A stretch of 64,000 nucleotides of DNA from Yersinia alsatica (GTDB taxonomy: Bacteria > Pseudomonadota > Gammaproteobacteria > Enterobacterales > Enterobacteriaceae), in contig NZ_CABHWW010000024.1 of the NCBI RefSeq assembly GCF_902170305.1, positions 62,001 to 126,000 on the forward strand, in the 5' to 3' direction. The notes under the pieces are model-generated. The model was given only the letters and a program-made list of their open reading frames with translations, did not search any database and was not told where the DNA came from. Shown in pieces: positions 10,222 to 20,174 of this stretch (its first letter is position 1; each line of letters begins with the position of its first letter). The translations under genes were made by a program, and so were the position numbers.

Positions 10222-11133
10222 ATGAAAATTACTGTGCTTGGTTGCGGAGCTCTCGGGCAATTATGGCTATCCGCGTTATACCAGCAAGGCCATGATGTAC
10301 AAGGCTGGCTTCGTGTGCCACAGCCCTTTTGTTCAGTCAATGTCATTACGTTAAACGGCGAGGCTTTCAATCAGAACCTCCCGACGAACGATCCAGAGCA
10401 TTTGTCGAAAAGTGAATTACTGTTGGTTTGCTTAAAAGCATGGCAAGTTTCCAGTGCGGTTAGTGCTTTGCTCCCTAAACTTAACCCTGAATGTCAGATT
10501 TTACTGCTACATAACGGAATGGGAACACAGGAGGAATTGCCTCGAGATGAGCATGTTTTCTTGCATGGCGTCACCACTCATGCCGCTCGTCGCGACGGTA
10601 ACACGATTGTCCATGTTGCCAGCGGTATAACACATATCGGCCCAACCTCACCCACCATCATGGATATCAGTCATCTGGCCGATGTATTGCATCAGGCACT
10701 ACCCGATGTTGCCTGGCATAATGATATTTCAGCCGCTTGTTGGCAAAAGTTGGCGGTAAACTGCGTAATTAACCCACTTACAGGGCTATATAACTGTCGG
10801 AATGGTGATTTGCAGCGCTACCCAGAGTTGATTACCAGTTTGTGTGCTGAAGTCGCCAGTGTGATGGAGATGGAGGGTTACCATACTTCAACTGAGAGCC
10901 TACTCAGTTATGTTAATGATGTTATTCAGAATACAGCAGATAATATCTCGTCTCTATTGCAGGATTTACGTTGCCAGCGGCACACGGAAATAGACTATAT
11001 CACCGGTTATTTACTGCGGCGCGCACGCAATCACGGCATGACATTACCGGAGAATTCCCGGCTGTATGATTTAATTAAGCGTAAGGAAAATGAGTATGAG
11101 CGTATCGGCGCTGGTTTGCCTGGCTCCTGGTAG
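10222..11133 (+). CDS. panE: 2-dehydropantoate 2-reductase
   Basis: PanE reduces ketopantoate to pantoate with NADPH in pantothenate and coenzyme A synthesis. The 303-residue protein has the N-terminal dinucleotide-binding motif VLGCGALG (residues 5-12), the catalytic Lys176 in WQKLAVNC and Glu256 in HTEIDYI, at the E. coli positions. The start ATG at 10222 follows AAGGAGG, which rules out the 63-codon in-frame upstream extension. Its last 38 bases are overlapped by yajL, so the two form an operon. Confidence 0.97.
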   Translation: MKITVLGCGALGQLWLSALYQQGHDVQGWLRVPQPFCSVNVITLNGEAFNQNLPTNDPEHLSKSELLLVCLKAWQVSSAVSALLPKLNPECQILLLHNGMGTQEELPRDEHVFLHGVTTHAARRDGNTIVHVASGITHIGPTSPTIMDISHLADVLHQALPDVAWHNDISAACWQKLAVNCVINPLTGLYNCRNGDLQRYPELITSLCAEVASVMEMEGYHTSTESLLSYVNDVIQNTADNISSLLQDLRCQRHTEIDYITGYLLRRARNHGMTLPENSRLYDLIKRKENEYERIGAGLPGSW

Positions 11134-11686
11134 CGAAGAAACAGAAGCGGTTACCACTATTGATATTCTGGTACGCGCGGGTATTCAGGTCACAACCGCC
11201 AGTGTCGCCAGCGACGGCGCATTAGAAATCGTCTGTTCACGCGGTGTGCGGTTATTGGCTGATGCTCGGCTAGTTGATGTCGCAGATGAAAAATTTGATG
11301 TGGTGGTACTGCCCGGCGGCGTTAAAGGGGCAGAATGCTTTCGTGACAGCCCACTATTAGTCGCGACTGTGCAGCAAACACATAATGAAGGCCGTCTGGT
11401 CGCGGCAATCTGTGCCGCCCCCGCCTTAGTGCTTGAACACCACAATCTGTTCCCGGTGGGGAATATGACAGGTTTTCCGGGGCTGAAAGATAAAATCGCT
11501 GCCACTAAGTGGATGGATCAGCGCGTTGTTTATGACCGACGGGTGAATCTGGTGACCAGCCAAGGGCCGGGAACCTCCATTGATTTCGCCCTGAAGATTG
11601 TTTTCTTGCTACTTGGGCGCGAGAAAGCGGAAGAAATTGCCTGGCAGTTAGTATTACCGCCGGGAATTTATAACTACCGCGAATAG
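11096..11686 (+). CDS. yajL: YajL, DJ-1 family protein deglycase/chaperone
   Basis: YajL is the bacterial homolog of Parkinson-associated DJ-1; it protects proteins in oxidative and carbonyl stress and is reported to act as a protein deglycase. With the start at ATG 11096 the protein has 196 residues and the nucleophile in AAICAAP is Cys106, exactly as in E. coli; AAGGA lies eight bases upstream. An ATG two codons earlier is too close to the Shine-Dalgarno sequence. The acidic helper residue is in GSEETEA. It overlaps panE and ends before an intrinsic terminator. Confidence 0.95.
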   Translation: MSVSALVCLAPGSEETEAVTTIDILVRAGIQVTTASVASDGALEIVCSRGVRLLADARLVDVADEKFDVVVLPGGVKGAECFRDSPLLVATVQQTHNEGRLVAAICAAPALVLEHHNLFPVGNMTGFPGLKDKIAATKWMDQRVVYDRRVNLVTSQGPGTSIDFALKIVFLLLGREKAEEIAWQLVLPPGIYNYRE

Positions 11687-11696
11687 CTAATCAAAT

Positions 11697-11738
11697 AAAC
11701 CGCCCATGTTATCTGACTAAAAATGAGCGGTTTTTTAT
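11697..11738. terminator. Terminator between yajL and pgtP
   Basis: AACCGCCCAT (11698-11707) pairs imperfectly with ATGAGCGGTT (11723-11732), followed by TTTT on the plus strand. The genes are convergent, but on the minus strand only a short U-tail follows, so it mainly serves yajL. Confidence 0.65.
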
Positions 11739-11748
11739 CTCTAATACA

Positions 11749-13131
11749 TCAAGCTAATGCTTCTTTGCCTATTTGAGCCTGCTGACTTTTACGATCACGT
11801 TCCAGCTCCAACACCCCACGGTGTGACAGGTAACAGAAAATAATGCAGCAGACAATCCCACCCATCAGTAAATAGAAACCGCCGTGCCAGCCCACTCTGT
11901 CAACCATGATACCAAACAGACTGGTGCCTAACGATGCCCCCAAAATATAGCTCATGAAACCGCGCAAACCGACCGCGGAACCCACAGCAAAGCTTGGAAC
12001 AATCTCCATGGTTTGCACTGAAGCCAGGAATTGCGGTACGTAGATTAAGCAACCCACGATAGCGGCAAAGAAAGTGACCATCAGCAACGAATCACACTGC
12101 CAATAACCAATCAGGCAGATAAATATCATCGCCATACAGATCATCGCCAGAGGCATACGGCGTCCACGGAAGAACTTATCGGATAACCAGCCAGCCAATA
12201 GTGTCGAAGGAATTGCCGCCCATTCAAAGAATAAGAAAGCGACGCTCATCTCTCCTTTGGTGAAATGCTTTTCTGTCAGTAAATAAATAGGCAGCCAGCT
12301 AATCATGCCGAAGCGCACCATATAGACGAAGACATCAACAAATGAGACATACCAGGCATGCTTATTTTTCAACACGTAAGTACAGAAAATCTGAAATGCT
12401 GACATATTCTCTGGTGCTTGTTGCCCAGCTTTTACTGGCTCCACAACCAAGTCTTCAGGCATGATTTCTTGTAGCGGAGGTAAGCCCTCACTTACCGGCG
12501 AGCCTTTACCCAGCAGTAAAACCAGTGAACCTAGCACAACCGCAACACCGGCGGGCACAATGTAGCTGGCGGTTTGCCAATGTTCAGCACCTAAAATAGC
12601 AAACGCCCCGCCGACGATAGGCGCGACAATACCGCCCCCGACGTTATGTGAAATATTCCAGATAGCCCCGACCCGACCACGTTCACGGCGCGGGAACCAA
12701 TTGGCGATGGTAATAAAAGATGGCCCTACCCCCATGCCTTGGAAGAAGCCGTTAAAAATGACCAAGACCGCGAATAGCCAAAATGCCCCGCTAAACCCTA
12801 GACCGACGTTAACCAATGCACAAAGTAATAATCCGACCGCCATATACACTTTGGGATTGGCTTTATCCGCCAAACTACTCATGATGCCTTTGCTGATACC
12901 ATAAGCAATTAACATACAACTACTCAGCAAACCTATTTCTGTTGCACTGAGATGTAATTGCTCTTTTAAATAAGGTGTTGAGAGTGTGAAGTTATTTCTC
13001 ACAATATAGTAGGAAAGATAACCAATAAATATACTGAACAACGCTTGAACCCGATAGCGATTATATGTAGCAATAACTTTATCATTGGGGACTTTATGCG
13101 TTGCGACTTTAGGCTTCATAAATGAGAGCAT
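11749..13131 (-). CDS. pgtP: Phosphoglycerate transporter PgtP
   Basis: PgtP is an inner-membrane organophosphate:phosphate antiporter of the major facilitator superfamily that imports 3-phosphoglycerate, 2-phosphoglycerate and phosphoenolpyruvate. The 460 residues show twelve spans and family segments such as YYIVRNNFTLSTPYLKEQL (near residue 41), GMGVGPSFITIANWFPRRER and QTMEIVPSFAVGSAVG. It belongs to the UhpT/GlpT/UhpC group; assignment to PgtP rather than UhpT rests on close resemblance to the Salmonella protein and on the divergent pgtCBA genes beside it. It is monocistronic, preceded by about 400 bases of regulatory DNA. Confidence 0.92.
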   Translation of the reverse strand: MLSFMKPKVATHKVPNDKVIATYNRYRVQALFSIFIGYLSYYIVRNNFTLSTPYLKEQLHLSATEIGLLSSCMLIAYGISKGIMSSLADKANPKVYMAVGLLLCALVNVGLGFSGAFWLFAVLVIFNGFFQGMGVGPSFITIANWFPRRERGRVGAIWNISHNVGGGIVAPIVGGAFAILGAEHWQTASYIVPAGVAVVLGSLVLLLGKGSPVSEGLPPLQEIMPEDLVVEPVKAGQQAPENMSAFQIFCTYVLKNKHAWYVSFVDVFVYMVRFGMISWLPIYLLTEKHFTKGEMSVAFLFFEWAAIPSTLLAGWLSDKFFRGRRMPLAMICMAMIFICLIGYWQCDSLLMVTFFAAIVGCLIYVPQFLASVQTMEIVPSFAVGSAVGLRGFMSYILGASLGTSLFGIMVDRVGWHGGFYLLMGGIVCCIIFCYLSHRGVLELERDRKSQQAQIGKEALA

Positions 13132-13528
13132 AGTTCACCTTACCGATTTATTATTAAATTAATTTTTAGAAAAATAGAAACCCTGGCATTGAGGCCAATA
13201 ATTATTTTTGTGGCAATATCACCATCGAAATAAACAGACAGCAGCACAGACATAAACCAGTTGATATTACTGGGTCTACTGCGTCATTATGTTGCCAGAC
13301 CAGCATGCAGTGATGCCTTGATGGATGCAACAGTGCTAATATGTTTCAATATCGACACAATGGGCGGGAAATTATGAGTCAAAATTAACTCATTTATCAT
13401 TATTGTTATTTTATTGGTCCGAAAAAGATAAAAATGGGACAAACGAGAACAATATCCCCTGAGAAGATATAACGTTTATTTATTGTTTTTTTGATATTAG
13501 TCACACATTGCCAGAGGAAATAAAATAT
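13132..13528. promoter_or_regulatory. pgtP-pgtC divergent regulatory region
   Basis: These 397 bases separate the divergent pgtP and pgtC genes and are markedly AT-rich near both starts. Known biology of the Salmonella system places PgtA-dependent induction of pgtP here. I looked for a sigma-54 (-24/-12) promoter and found none, and no inverted repeat strong enough to name as an operator. No gene is seen. Confidence 0.6.
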
Positions 13529-14779
13529 ATGCGAGCATTAACTACATTGCTGCTGAGTATAATTTTCACTGTCAGTTTTACGTGTGTCAGTATGGCGAAT
13601 GAACTGGTTATTGCGACGACATTCTCCCCTGAAGCCACCGCGCATATTATTTCCCAGTGGCAAAAACAGCCGCAATCTATTGCCGTGCGCACTCTTAATC
13701 GGACCAGTTCTTCACTTGAACGGCTACTCGATACCCCAATGGGAGAAAGTATTGATTTAATACTGACATCGTCACCGATGTTGATGCAGCACTTGCAAGA
13801 TCACCAACAATTAAACCCTCTGCCACCACTGCCACGGCAAAATCAGCAACAGTTAGTTCCTGAATCCATCCGCAACTCTACGGTTGCGGTAGCAATTTCG
13901 GGCTACGGTATTTTGGCAAACAGTGCGCGATTAAAAGAGAAACATTTACCCACGCCTACGACATGGGAAGGGCTGAAAGATGCCCGCTATCAGGGAATGA
14001 TTTTGATGAGCAGCCCCTCTCGTTCGGATACTAATCATCTGATGATAGAAACCTTATTTCAGGAGCGCGGCTGGGAGCAAGGTTGGGCAACTTTGTTGGA
14101 GGTTTCGGGGAATTTGGCGACGATTTCATCGCGCAGTTTTGGCGTCTCGAATAAAATTAAAACCGGATTAGGTGTCGCTGGGCCAATTATCGATAACTAT
14201 GCCACCTTGCTGTTAAAAGACCCGCAACTCACTTTCAGTTATTTCCCACAAAGTGGCGCTTCCCCGACTTTTATCGCAATAACTAAAAACAGCGCGCACC
14301 AGAGTGATGCCACCCGCTTTATCCATTTCTTGCTCAGTGACATTGGGCAACAAGCCCTGTCCGATACCGCAACGGGTAAATATCCGGTCACTCCGTTGCC
14401 AGAAAATGACCCTCGCGCCAAACAACAGCAACGTTTATTGCAACAAACGCCGCTAGACTACCGGCAAATTTTGCTGCGTCAGCCGTTGGTGCAACAGCTA
14501 TTCGATACCGCCATCAGCTTCCGGTTACATCAATTGCAGGATGCCTGGAAAGCACTACACAGTGCAGAAGCTCGCCTAAAGCGGCCACTGCCTGAAATCC
14601 GCGCCCTGCTGACAGCTATCCCCGTTTCGGCGCGCCAGGCCACTGATCCTCGCTATCTTTCACTGTTTAACCAACCTAAAAATGCCGATAACTCACAGGA
14701 AACCGAGCTAATGGCGTGGCAGCAGTTCTTTCAGCAGCAACAATTTTTGGCAATCCAACAATTGGAGTCGCTTAAATGA
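13529..14779 (+). CDS. pgtC: Phosphoglycerate periplasmic sensor PgtC
   Basis: PgtC is a periplasmic solute-binding-type protein that works with PgtB to signal external phosphoglycerate and induce pgtP. The 416-residue product starts at ATG 13529, nine bases after AGAGGA, with a signal peptide ending near SMANEL (cleavage after about residue 27). The mature part has the ABC-type iron/organic anion binding fold pattern (LVIATTFSPEATAHIISQW at its start). It overlaps pgtB by four bases (ATGA). It resembles substrate-binding proteins but no ABC permease is present; the regulatory role is known from Salmonella. Confidence 0.88.
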   Translation: MRALTTLLLSIIFTVSFTCVSMANELVIATTFSPEATAHIISQWQKQPQSIAVRTLNRTSSSLERLLDTPMGESIDLILTSSPMLMQHLQDHQQLNPLPPLPRQNQQQLVPESIRNSTVAVAISGYGILANSARLKEKHLPTPTTWEGLKDARYQGMILMSSPSRSDTNHLMIETLFQERGWEQGWATLLEVSGNLATISSRSFGVSNKIKTGLGVAGPIIDNYATLLLKDPQLTFSYFPQSGASPTFIAITKNSAHQSDATRFIHFLLSDIGQQALSDTATGKYPVTPLPENDPRAKQQQRLLQQTPLDYRQILLRQPLVQQLFDTAISFRLHQLQDAWKALHSAEARLKRPLPEIRALLTAIPVSARQATDPRYLSLFNQPKNADNSQETELMAWQQFFQQQQFLAIQQLESLK

Positions 14780-16758
14780 ACCTGTTGTGGCAGCGCATCA
14801 CCATCAGTTCTATCCTGCGCTGGGCATTTGCCTTTGGTGCCGTCTTAACCCTGTTTGTCAGTGCCGTCAGCCTCTATTCATGGAATGAACAACGCCAACA
14901 AATCCGTTATGCACTGAATGAATATTTCCCTAAAATTCAGGCTTCTTTTCAGTTAGAAGAAAATCTCAATGCGCTTATTCAGGAACTAAATGAATTCCAA
15001 CATGCGCCCAACACCAGTGCCCGCATTCAGATGCGTGACCAAATTGCACATCGTTTGGATACGATTGAACAAGCCAGTCACCGGCTGACGCCGGAGAATC
15101 AACAACAGCTGGCCATTACTCTCCGTCACAGCCGCGAATTGCTTTCGCAGTTGGACAGCGCCCTGTACAGCAATTTTCTGGCAAAAGAAAAAGTGACCGA
15201 GATAGCCGCACGGATTAACTGGCTACATGATGATTTTAATAATGAGCTGACGTCGCTTTCGCAAGATATCAGTTGGCAGCAAGGCTCATTAATTGATCAA
15301 CTCACACAGAAAACCAGCTCGACGAAAAGCCAACAACTGCAAACAACACTGCGGAATGTGCAGGATGAGCTGCAACTGGTCTACGCACTGGCCCATATCG
15401 AAACACAGATTGTCGATGATCTGCGCGAGCAACTGAACAATACAAATATTGATAGCCTGAATAACCACGTTCGTTATCTCAGCTATCTCAAGCAAACCGC
15501 TGAATCAAATATGCAGTCACTGGCTAAGCACCCCAGTACTATTACCTTGCGCCAAACTATTGATGAACTGCTCAGCCTCGGTATCGCTGATAAGAAAATG
15601 CCGGCTATTTTGCAAGAGCGCGCAGCGGCACTGGCGCTACTGGAGCAAACCATCGACGCCAAGGAGCAGACACTCAGCCGGTTTCGTACCCAGATAGAAA
15701 ACCAGCTCGGTAGCAGCCATCAAGAACTACAAACATTTAATCAACGGCTCGGACATATCATGAGCATCAGCGGCCTGTTGATTGCTATTGCCACCCTGCT
15801 GGCACTGCTGTTTGCCTTTATTCTTAATCATTTCTATATTCGCTCCCGCTTAATCAAGCGCTTCACACTACTGAATCAATCCGTCGCCCGCCTAGGATGT
15901 GGTGAATTAGACACGACTATCCCGGTCTACGGCGGTGATGAGCTTGGGCGAATTGCCGGTTTACTGCGGCGGACTATCGGCCAGATAAATCAGCAAAAAA
16001 ATCAGTTAAAACAAGAAATCAGCGAACGAATGGTCATTGAGAATAATTTGCGCACGGCTCAGGATGAGCTGATACAGGCGGCAAAACTGGCCGTGGTTGG
16101 GCAAACCATGACCACTCTGGCCCATGAAATCAATCAGCCACTCAATGCGTTATCACTTTATATTTTCAGTAGTGAACGCGCGCTACAAAGCGATGATAAG
16201 CAGACGCTACAGAGTAATTTAGCCAAGATGCAGGGGCTTAATCTACGGATCGTCAATATCATCAAACAATTACGTCAATTCTCACGGCGTAGCGATGCAG
16301 ACCAAAAATTACAACCGATCGACCTTAACCGCAGCCTGAATGATGCGTGGGATTTACTCGCCTTACGTCATCAGCCACTCAATGCGCGCCTTATCGCCCC
16401 GGAGAGTATTCCCCTGGTCTATGGCGATGAAGTTCGCATTCAACAGGTACTGGTGAACCTACTGACCAATGCGTTAGAAGCCAGCCCGCAAGCTGCCCCA
16501 GTCATTACCGTCTGCTTGGATGAACAGCCGGATTACCTGTTATTGATACTCAGTGATAATGGTCAGGGTTGGCCCCTCGCATTGGCTAATCGCTTGCTAC
16601 AACCTTTTACCACCAGCAAGGAAGTGGGTCTGGGGATTGGATTATCCATTAGCCAGTCAATTATGGAACAGTGCAGTGGAGAGCTGCGGCTGGCCTCGAC
16701 ATTGGATCGCCATGCCATGGTGATCCTGCAATTCAGGAGCCTTGACCATGTCAAATGA
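14776..16758 (+). CDS. pgtB: Phosphoglycerate sensor histidine kinase PgtB
   Basis: PgtB is the membrane histidine kinase of the phosphoglycerate two-component system. The 660 residues comprise an N-terminal span (about 15-38), a long periplasmic helical region, a second span near 330-353, a HAMP-like linker, then the kinase core: H-box with phosphorylated His450 in TLAHEINQPLNAL, N-box VLVNLLTNALEAS, and G-boxes SDNGQGWP and GLGIGLSIS. The core is of the DctB/NtrB type. It is overlapped by pgtC upstream and by pgtA downstream (11 bases), which implies coupled synthesis. Confidence 0.92.
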   Translation: MNLLWQRITISSILRWAFAFGAVLTLFVSAVSLYSWNEQRQQIRYALNEYFPKIQASFQLEENLNALIQELNEFQHAPNTSARIQMRDQIAHRLDTIEQASHRLTPENQQQLAITLRHSRELLSQLDSALYSNFLAKEKVTEIAARINWLHDDFNNELTSLSQDISWQQGSLIDQLTQKTSSTKSQQLQTTLRNVQDELQLVYALAHIETQIVDDLREQLNNTNIDSLNNHVRYLSYLKQTAESNMQSLAKHPSTITLRQTIDELLSLGIADKKMPAILQERAAALALLEQTIDAKEQTLSRFRTQIENQLGSSHQELQTFNQRLGHIMSISGLLIAIATLLALLFAFILNHFYIRSRLIKRFTLLNQSVARLGCGELDTTIPVYGGDELGRIAGLLRRTIGQINQQKNQLKQEISERMVIENNLRTAQDELIQAAKLAVVGQTMTTLAHEINQPLNALSLYIFSSERALQSDDKQTLQSNLAKMQGLNLRIVNIIKQLRQFSRRSDADQKLQPIDLNRSLNDAWDLLALRHQPLNARLIAPESIPLVYGDEVRIQQVLVNLLTNALEASPQAAPVITVCLDEQPDYLLLILSDNGQGWPLALANRLLQPFTTSKEVGLGIGLSISQSIMEQCSGELRLASTLDRHAMVILQFRSLDHVK

Positions 16759-18016
16759 CAAACCCTCGCCATTAACTCATGAGCATCAGATTCTACTGAT
16801 CGATGATGACGCGGATGTGCTGGAGGCTTATCACCACATGCTGACGCAAGAGGGATACCAAGTTTATCCCTGTAGCTCACCCACCGCCGCGGCAGAGATG
16901 GTGCCGCCAGACTGGCGCGGCATGGTGATCAGTGATGTTTGTATGCCTGGATTATCGGGAATGGCACTACTGGAAATTTTACTGCAACAAGATCGCCACC
17001 TGCCCATCTTGCTGATAACCGGTCATGGCGACGTTCCTATGGCGGTCGAAGCGGTTAAAAAAGGGGCATATGATTTTTTAGAAAAACCGGTTAATCCAGA
17101 AAAACTACTGTTCACGGTGAATCAAGCACTTGCTGACCGCCATGCGCTGATTACCCGGCGCTGCTGGCAGCGTGAGCAGCTAAGTGAGCACTTACTGGGT
17201 AACAGTGGTTGGGTGAAGCAACTGCGTGAACGGTTACAGATGCTGGCCGATGTGGATGTGCCGGTGTTCTTCTATGGTGAACTGGGAACCGGGCGCACAC
17301 TGGCCGCACGTTATCTGCATCAATTGAGCCGCCGTAGAGATAAGCCGTTACTGGTAGCAGACCCTGCCAGTGAAGCGGGTGTGCAACTGGAGAGTTGGAT
17401 AGCACAGGCATCAGGCGGCACTTTAGTGATTAAAAATATCGAGTTACTGAACCAGCAACAGCAACGTTCATTGGCTCAGCAGCAAAGTCCAGACGATTGT
17501 TGTTTCCGCCTGATTGCCTTGAGCCATACCCCAGCAACCCAGCTAGCCACACAGCAACAATTGGTACCGGAGCTCTATTATCGTTTCTCACTGAGCCATA
17601 TTGAGTGCCTGCCGCTGTCCCGACGCCCAGGTGATATTGAAGTGCTCTTCCGCCATTATCTGGAAAATGCTTGCACCCGACTAAGCCGCCAACGCCCTCA
17701 GCTCACCGACGCTTTCGTGAAGAGCTTATGCCGTCGTCCTTGGCCGGGAAATATCCGCGAATTACTTAACGCAGCTGAATTATTCGCCGTCGGCGTTATG
17801 CCACTGGCGGATACCGCGGGAGAACTGGCTAATGATACCGACTGCACCCCTCTGGATGAGCGAATTGAACAGTATGAGTGTCGGATTATTAATGAGGCGC
17901 TAAATATTCATCAAGGGCGGATTAACGATGTCGCGGAGTATTTGCAGGTGCCACGTAAGAAACTCTATTTGCGGATGAAAAAATATGGCATCGATAAAAA
18001 AGATTACCGTTATTAG
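16748..18016 (+). CDS. pgtA: Phosphoglycerate response regulator PgtA
   Basis: PgtA is the response regulator that activates pgtP. The 422 residues show a receiver domain with Asp63 as phosphoacceptor (VISDVCMPGLSG), a central AAA+-like domain, and a C-terminal Fis-type helix-turn-helix (GRINDVAEYLQVPRKKLYLRM). The centre is clearly degenerate compared with NtrC/DctD: the P-loop reads GELGTGRT, the GAFTGA sigma-54 contact loop is absent, and the Walker B region reads GGTLVIKNIE without the acidic pair. It therefore probably does not open sigma-54 promoters. The ATG at 16748 is eight bases past AGGAG; the TTG two codons earlier is too close. Confidence 0.92.
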   Translation: MSNDKPSPLTHEHQILLIDDDADVLEAYHHMLTQEGYQVYPCSSPTAAAEMVPPDWRGMVISDVCMPGLSGMALLEILLQQDRHLPILLITGHGDVPMAVEAVKKGAYDFLEKPVNPEKLLFTVNQALADRHALITRRCWQREQLSEHLLGNSGWVKQLRERLQMLADVDVPVFFYGELGTGRTLAARYLHQLSRRRDKPLLVADPASEAGVQLESWIAQASGGTLVIKNIELLNQQQQRSLAQQQSPDDCCFRLIALSHTPATQLATQQQLVPELYYRFSLSHIECLPLSRRPGDIEVLFRHYLENACTRLSRQRPQLTDAFVKSLCRRPWPGNIRELLNAAELFAVGVMPLADTAGELANDTDCTPLDERIEQYECRIINEALNIHQGRINDVAEYLQVPRKKLYLRMKKYGIDKKDYRY

Positions 18017-18186
18017 GATTAGGGATTGAAGGGGGGACAGTATCGATTCACTTTATTCCTAGCTTTCCCCTAAGAGGCGTAGCGAGCGAAGTCAGTCTGG
18101 GTACGCCCAACGGAATGTACATGACAGCCGCGAGCACTGCGCAATCCCTGAATGGCAAAGCGCAGTAGCCGTCAACAACTCAAAAA
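18017..18186. repeat. Intergenic hairpin sequence of unknown family
   Basis: The gap between convergent pgtA and thiI has no gene and no terminator with a U-tail. It contains ACTGCGC (18136-18142) and GCGCAGT (18160-18166), a perfect 7-base inverted repeat, in a GC-richer patch. It looks like a small dispersed repeat, but I cannot name the family, and it does not match ERIC. Confidence 0.35.
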
Positions 18187-19638
18187 CTAAGGGCGATAGA
18201 CTTTCACGTTAGAATACCCTTGCTCGCGCAGATACAGTGCCTGCAAACGGCTCATCACCCCGCGATCGCAATACAGCAGGTAAGTCTTGCTCTGATCCAA
18301 ATCGGCAAATTGCGTGCTCAGTTTATAGAAAGGCAAAGGGCGAACTTCAACACGGTCTAATTTCAGCGGCTTTTCATCTTGTTCATCGGGTGCACGGATA
18401 TCCAGTAGCACATCGGTATCTGCCAACTCTGCAACCGTTTCAACTTCAATGACTTGCTCGCGACTTTGCTCGGCGATTTCACGAATATCGACGTTTTTAG
18501 CTTCACTGACCACGCGGTCCAGAATAGAGAAATCAAAATGAGATTCCTCTTCTTCAATTTTGGCTTTAACCGCCTTCACCGTCGGGCTTTTTGAGATCAC
18601 GCCACAATATTCTGGCATGGTTTTCGCAAAATCTTCGGTACCAATTTCCCGCGCCAAATTAATAATGTGTTCTTTATCATGCGAAATAAGTGGGCGCAGA
18701 ATCAGGGTGTCAGAAGCATTATCAATTAAGCGCAAATTAGTCAGTGTCTGACTGGAAACCTGCCCCAGAGCTTCACCAGTAACCAAAGCCTGCACACCAT
18801 AGCGCTCAGCAACCTGAGACGCCGCACGCACCATCATGCGTTTCAAGACCACGCCCATCTGGCCGTCTTCGACTTTCTCAAGGATCTCGCCAACCACTGG
18901 CTCAAAATCAATGGCAACAAAACGCACTCGATGGGAGCTACCAAAACGATTCCACAGATAATGCGCCACTTGTTTCACGCCAATTTCATGGGCGGAGCCA
19001 CCAAGATTGAAGAAGCAATAGTGCACACGGCAACCACGACGCATCAGCATATAACTGGATACACCGGAGTCAAAACCACCGGAAATCAGAGATAAAACAT
19101 CTTCTTGCGTGCCGATCGGGAAACCACCTAACCCTTCATGGCGAGCTTTGATCAGTGTCAGTTTATCTTGATCAATTTCCAGATGAACGGTCACTTGTGG
19201 GTGGTTCAGTTTAACTTTGGCACTTTCAATATGTTGATTCAGGCCGCCACCGACATATCGCTCAACATCGCCAGAAGAAAACTCATGTTTACCACGGCGT
19301 TTCACACGCACACAGAAAGTTTTCCCGACCAGTGTTTCACGGTAAGCTTCCAGCGTTTGCTCAAAAATATTGTGCATATCGGTGTAGCTGCGATCTTCCA
19401 CTTCGAGAATATGGTGAATCCCCGGCACGCGGGTCAGCGCATCACAAATCTGTGGGCCAAGATTGTCATCTTTGGTGCGGATTTCAATATGATCCCAATG
19501 ACGGACCACCGCAAGGGTGTCATCCTCAAGGTTTTTCAGTACGTTGCGAATGTTGGTTGTGAGGATCTTAATGAAGCGCAATCGCACAGATTGACTCTTG
19601 ATGGTGATTTCTGGGAACAATTTAATGATAAACTTCAT
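18187..19638 (-). CDS. thiI: ThiI tRNA 4-thiouridine/thiazole sulfurtransferase
   Basis: ThiI adenylates U8 of tRNA and transfers sulfur to form 4-thiouridine; its rhodanese domain also supplies sulfur for the thiamine thiazole ring. The 483 residues show the N-terminal ferredoxin-like and THUMP domains (to about 165), the PP-loop SGGFDSG (residues 186-192), the disulfide-partner Cys345 in PEYCGVIS, and a C-terminal rhodanese domain with persulfide-bearing Cys457 in YCDRGVMS. The presence of the rhodanese domain means it can serve both pathways. It is divergent from xseB across 277 bases. Confidence 0.97.
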   Translation of the reverse strand: MKFIIKLFPEITIKSQSVRLRFIKILTTNIRNVLKNLEDDTLAVVRHWDHIEIRTKDDNLGPQICDALTRVPGIHHILEVEDRSYTDMHNIFEQTLEAYRETLVGKTFCVRVKRRGKHEFSSGDVERYVGGGLNQHIESAKVKLNHPQVTVHLEIDQDKLTLIKARHEGLGGFPIGTQEDVLSLISGGFDSGVSSYMLMRRGCRVHYCFFNLGGSAHEIGVKQVAHYLWNRFGSSHRVRFVAIDFEPVVGEILEKVEDGQMGVVLKRMMVRAASQVAERYGVQALVTGEALGQVSSQTLTNLRLIDNASDTLILRPLISHDKEHIINLAREIGTEDFAKTMPEYCGVISKSPTVKAVKAKIEEEESHFDFSILDRVVSEAKNVDIREIAEQSREQVIEVETVAELADTDVLLDIRAPDEQDEKPLKLDRVEVRPLPFYKLSTQFADLDQSKTYLLYCDRGVMSRLQALYLREQGYSNVKVYRP

Positions 19639-19915
19639 GGCGGTCTTTAGTTGTCTGGTTATGGAGTGATGGCGTCGCTATCGATTAGCAACAGTCAAAG
19701 GTGTTAGCGAAAACATGCAAGCCGTGGAGTATATCACTATATGAGGTGCCGCTGCGTACTAAAAACCAGACTTAAACGCCACGATTTCCCCTGCATTATC
19801 CGCTAGAATAGCCGGTAATAAGTTTCAGACCTGAAAAGTTGCTTTCAGCAAGCAGGAAGACATTACGCGCCATCAAGGTTACGTTTCATAAAAGATATCG
19901 AGTCAAATAAAAACT

Positions 19916-20170
19916 ATGCCGAAAAAAGCCGCATCACCCGAAACCAAAGCCGCCAGTTTTGAGACATCGCTCAGTGAACTGGAACAGATTGTTACTCGCC
20001 TGGAGTCAGGTGAACTCCCGCTGGAAGAAGCATTAAACGAGTTTGAGCGCGGTGTACAGTTGGCACGCCTTGGGCAACAAACCTTGCTGCAAGCCGAACA
20101 GCGTGTTCAAGTTCTTCTGAGTGATGATGCCGACGCCCCATTAGTTCCTTTTACTCCGGATGCTGAGTAG
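19916..20170 (+). CDS. xseB: Exodeoxyribonuclease VII small subunit
   Basis: XseB is the small subunit of exonuclease VII, which degrades single-stranded DNA from both ends. The 84-residue protein has the family core [20 protein letters not shown] and [15 protein letters not shown], two helices that wrap around XseA. The large-subunit gene is not here, as in other enterobacteria. The stop is four bases ahead of the ispA start, marking an xseB-ispA-dxs operon. Confidence 0.96.
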   Translation: MPKKAASPETKAASFETSLSELEQIVTRLESGELPLEEALNEFERGVQLARLGQQTLLQAEQRVQVLLSDDADAPLVPFTPDAE

Positions 20171-20174
20171 CCTT

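Noticed and set aside
13132-13528. Sigma-54 promoter for pgtP or pgtC
   Set aside because: No TGGCAC-N5-TTGC spacing was found on either strand.
19138-19650. 170-codon plus-strand frame inside thiI
   Set aside because: Antisense to thiI; composition is typical of a mirror frame and no start signal is seen.
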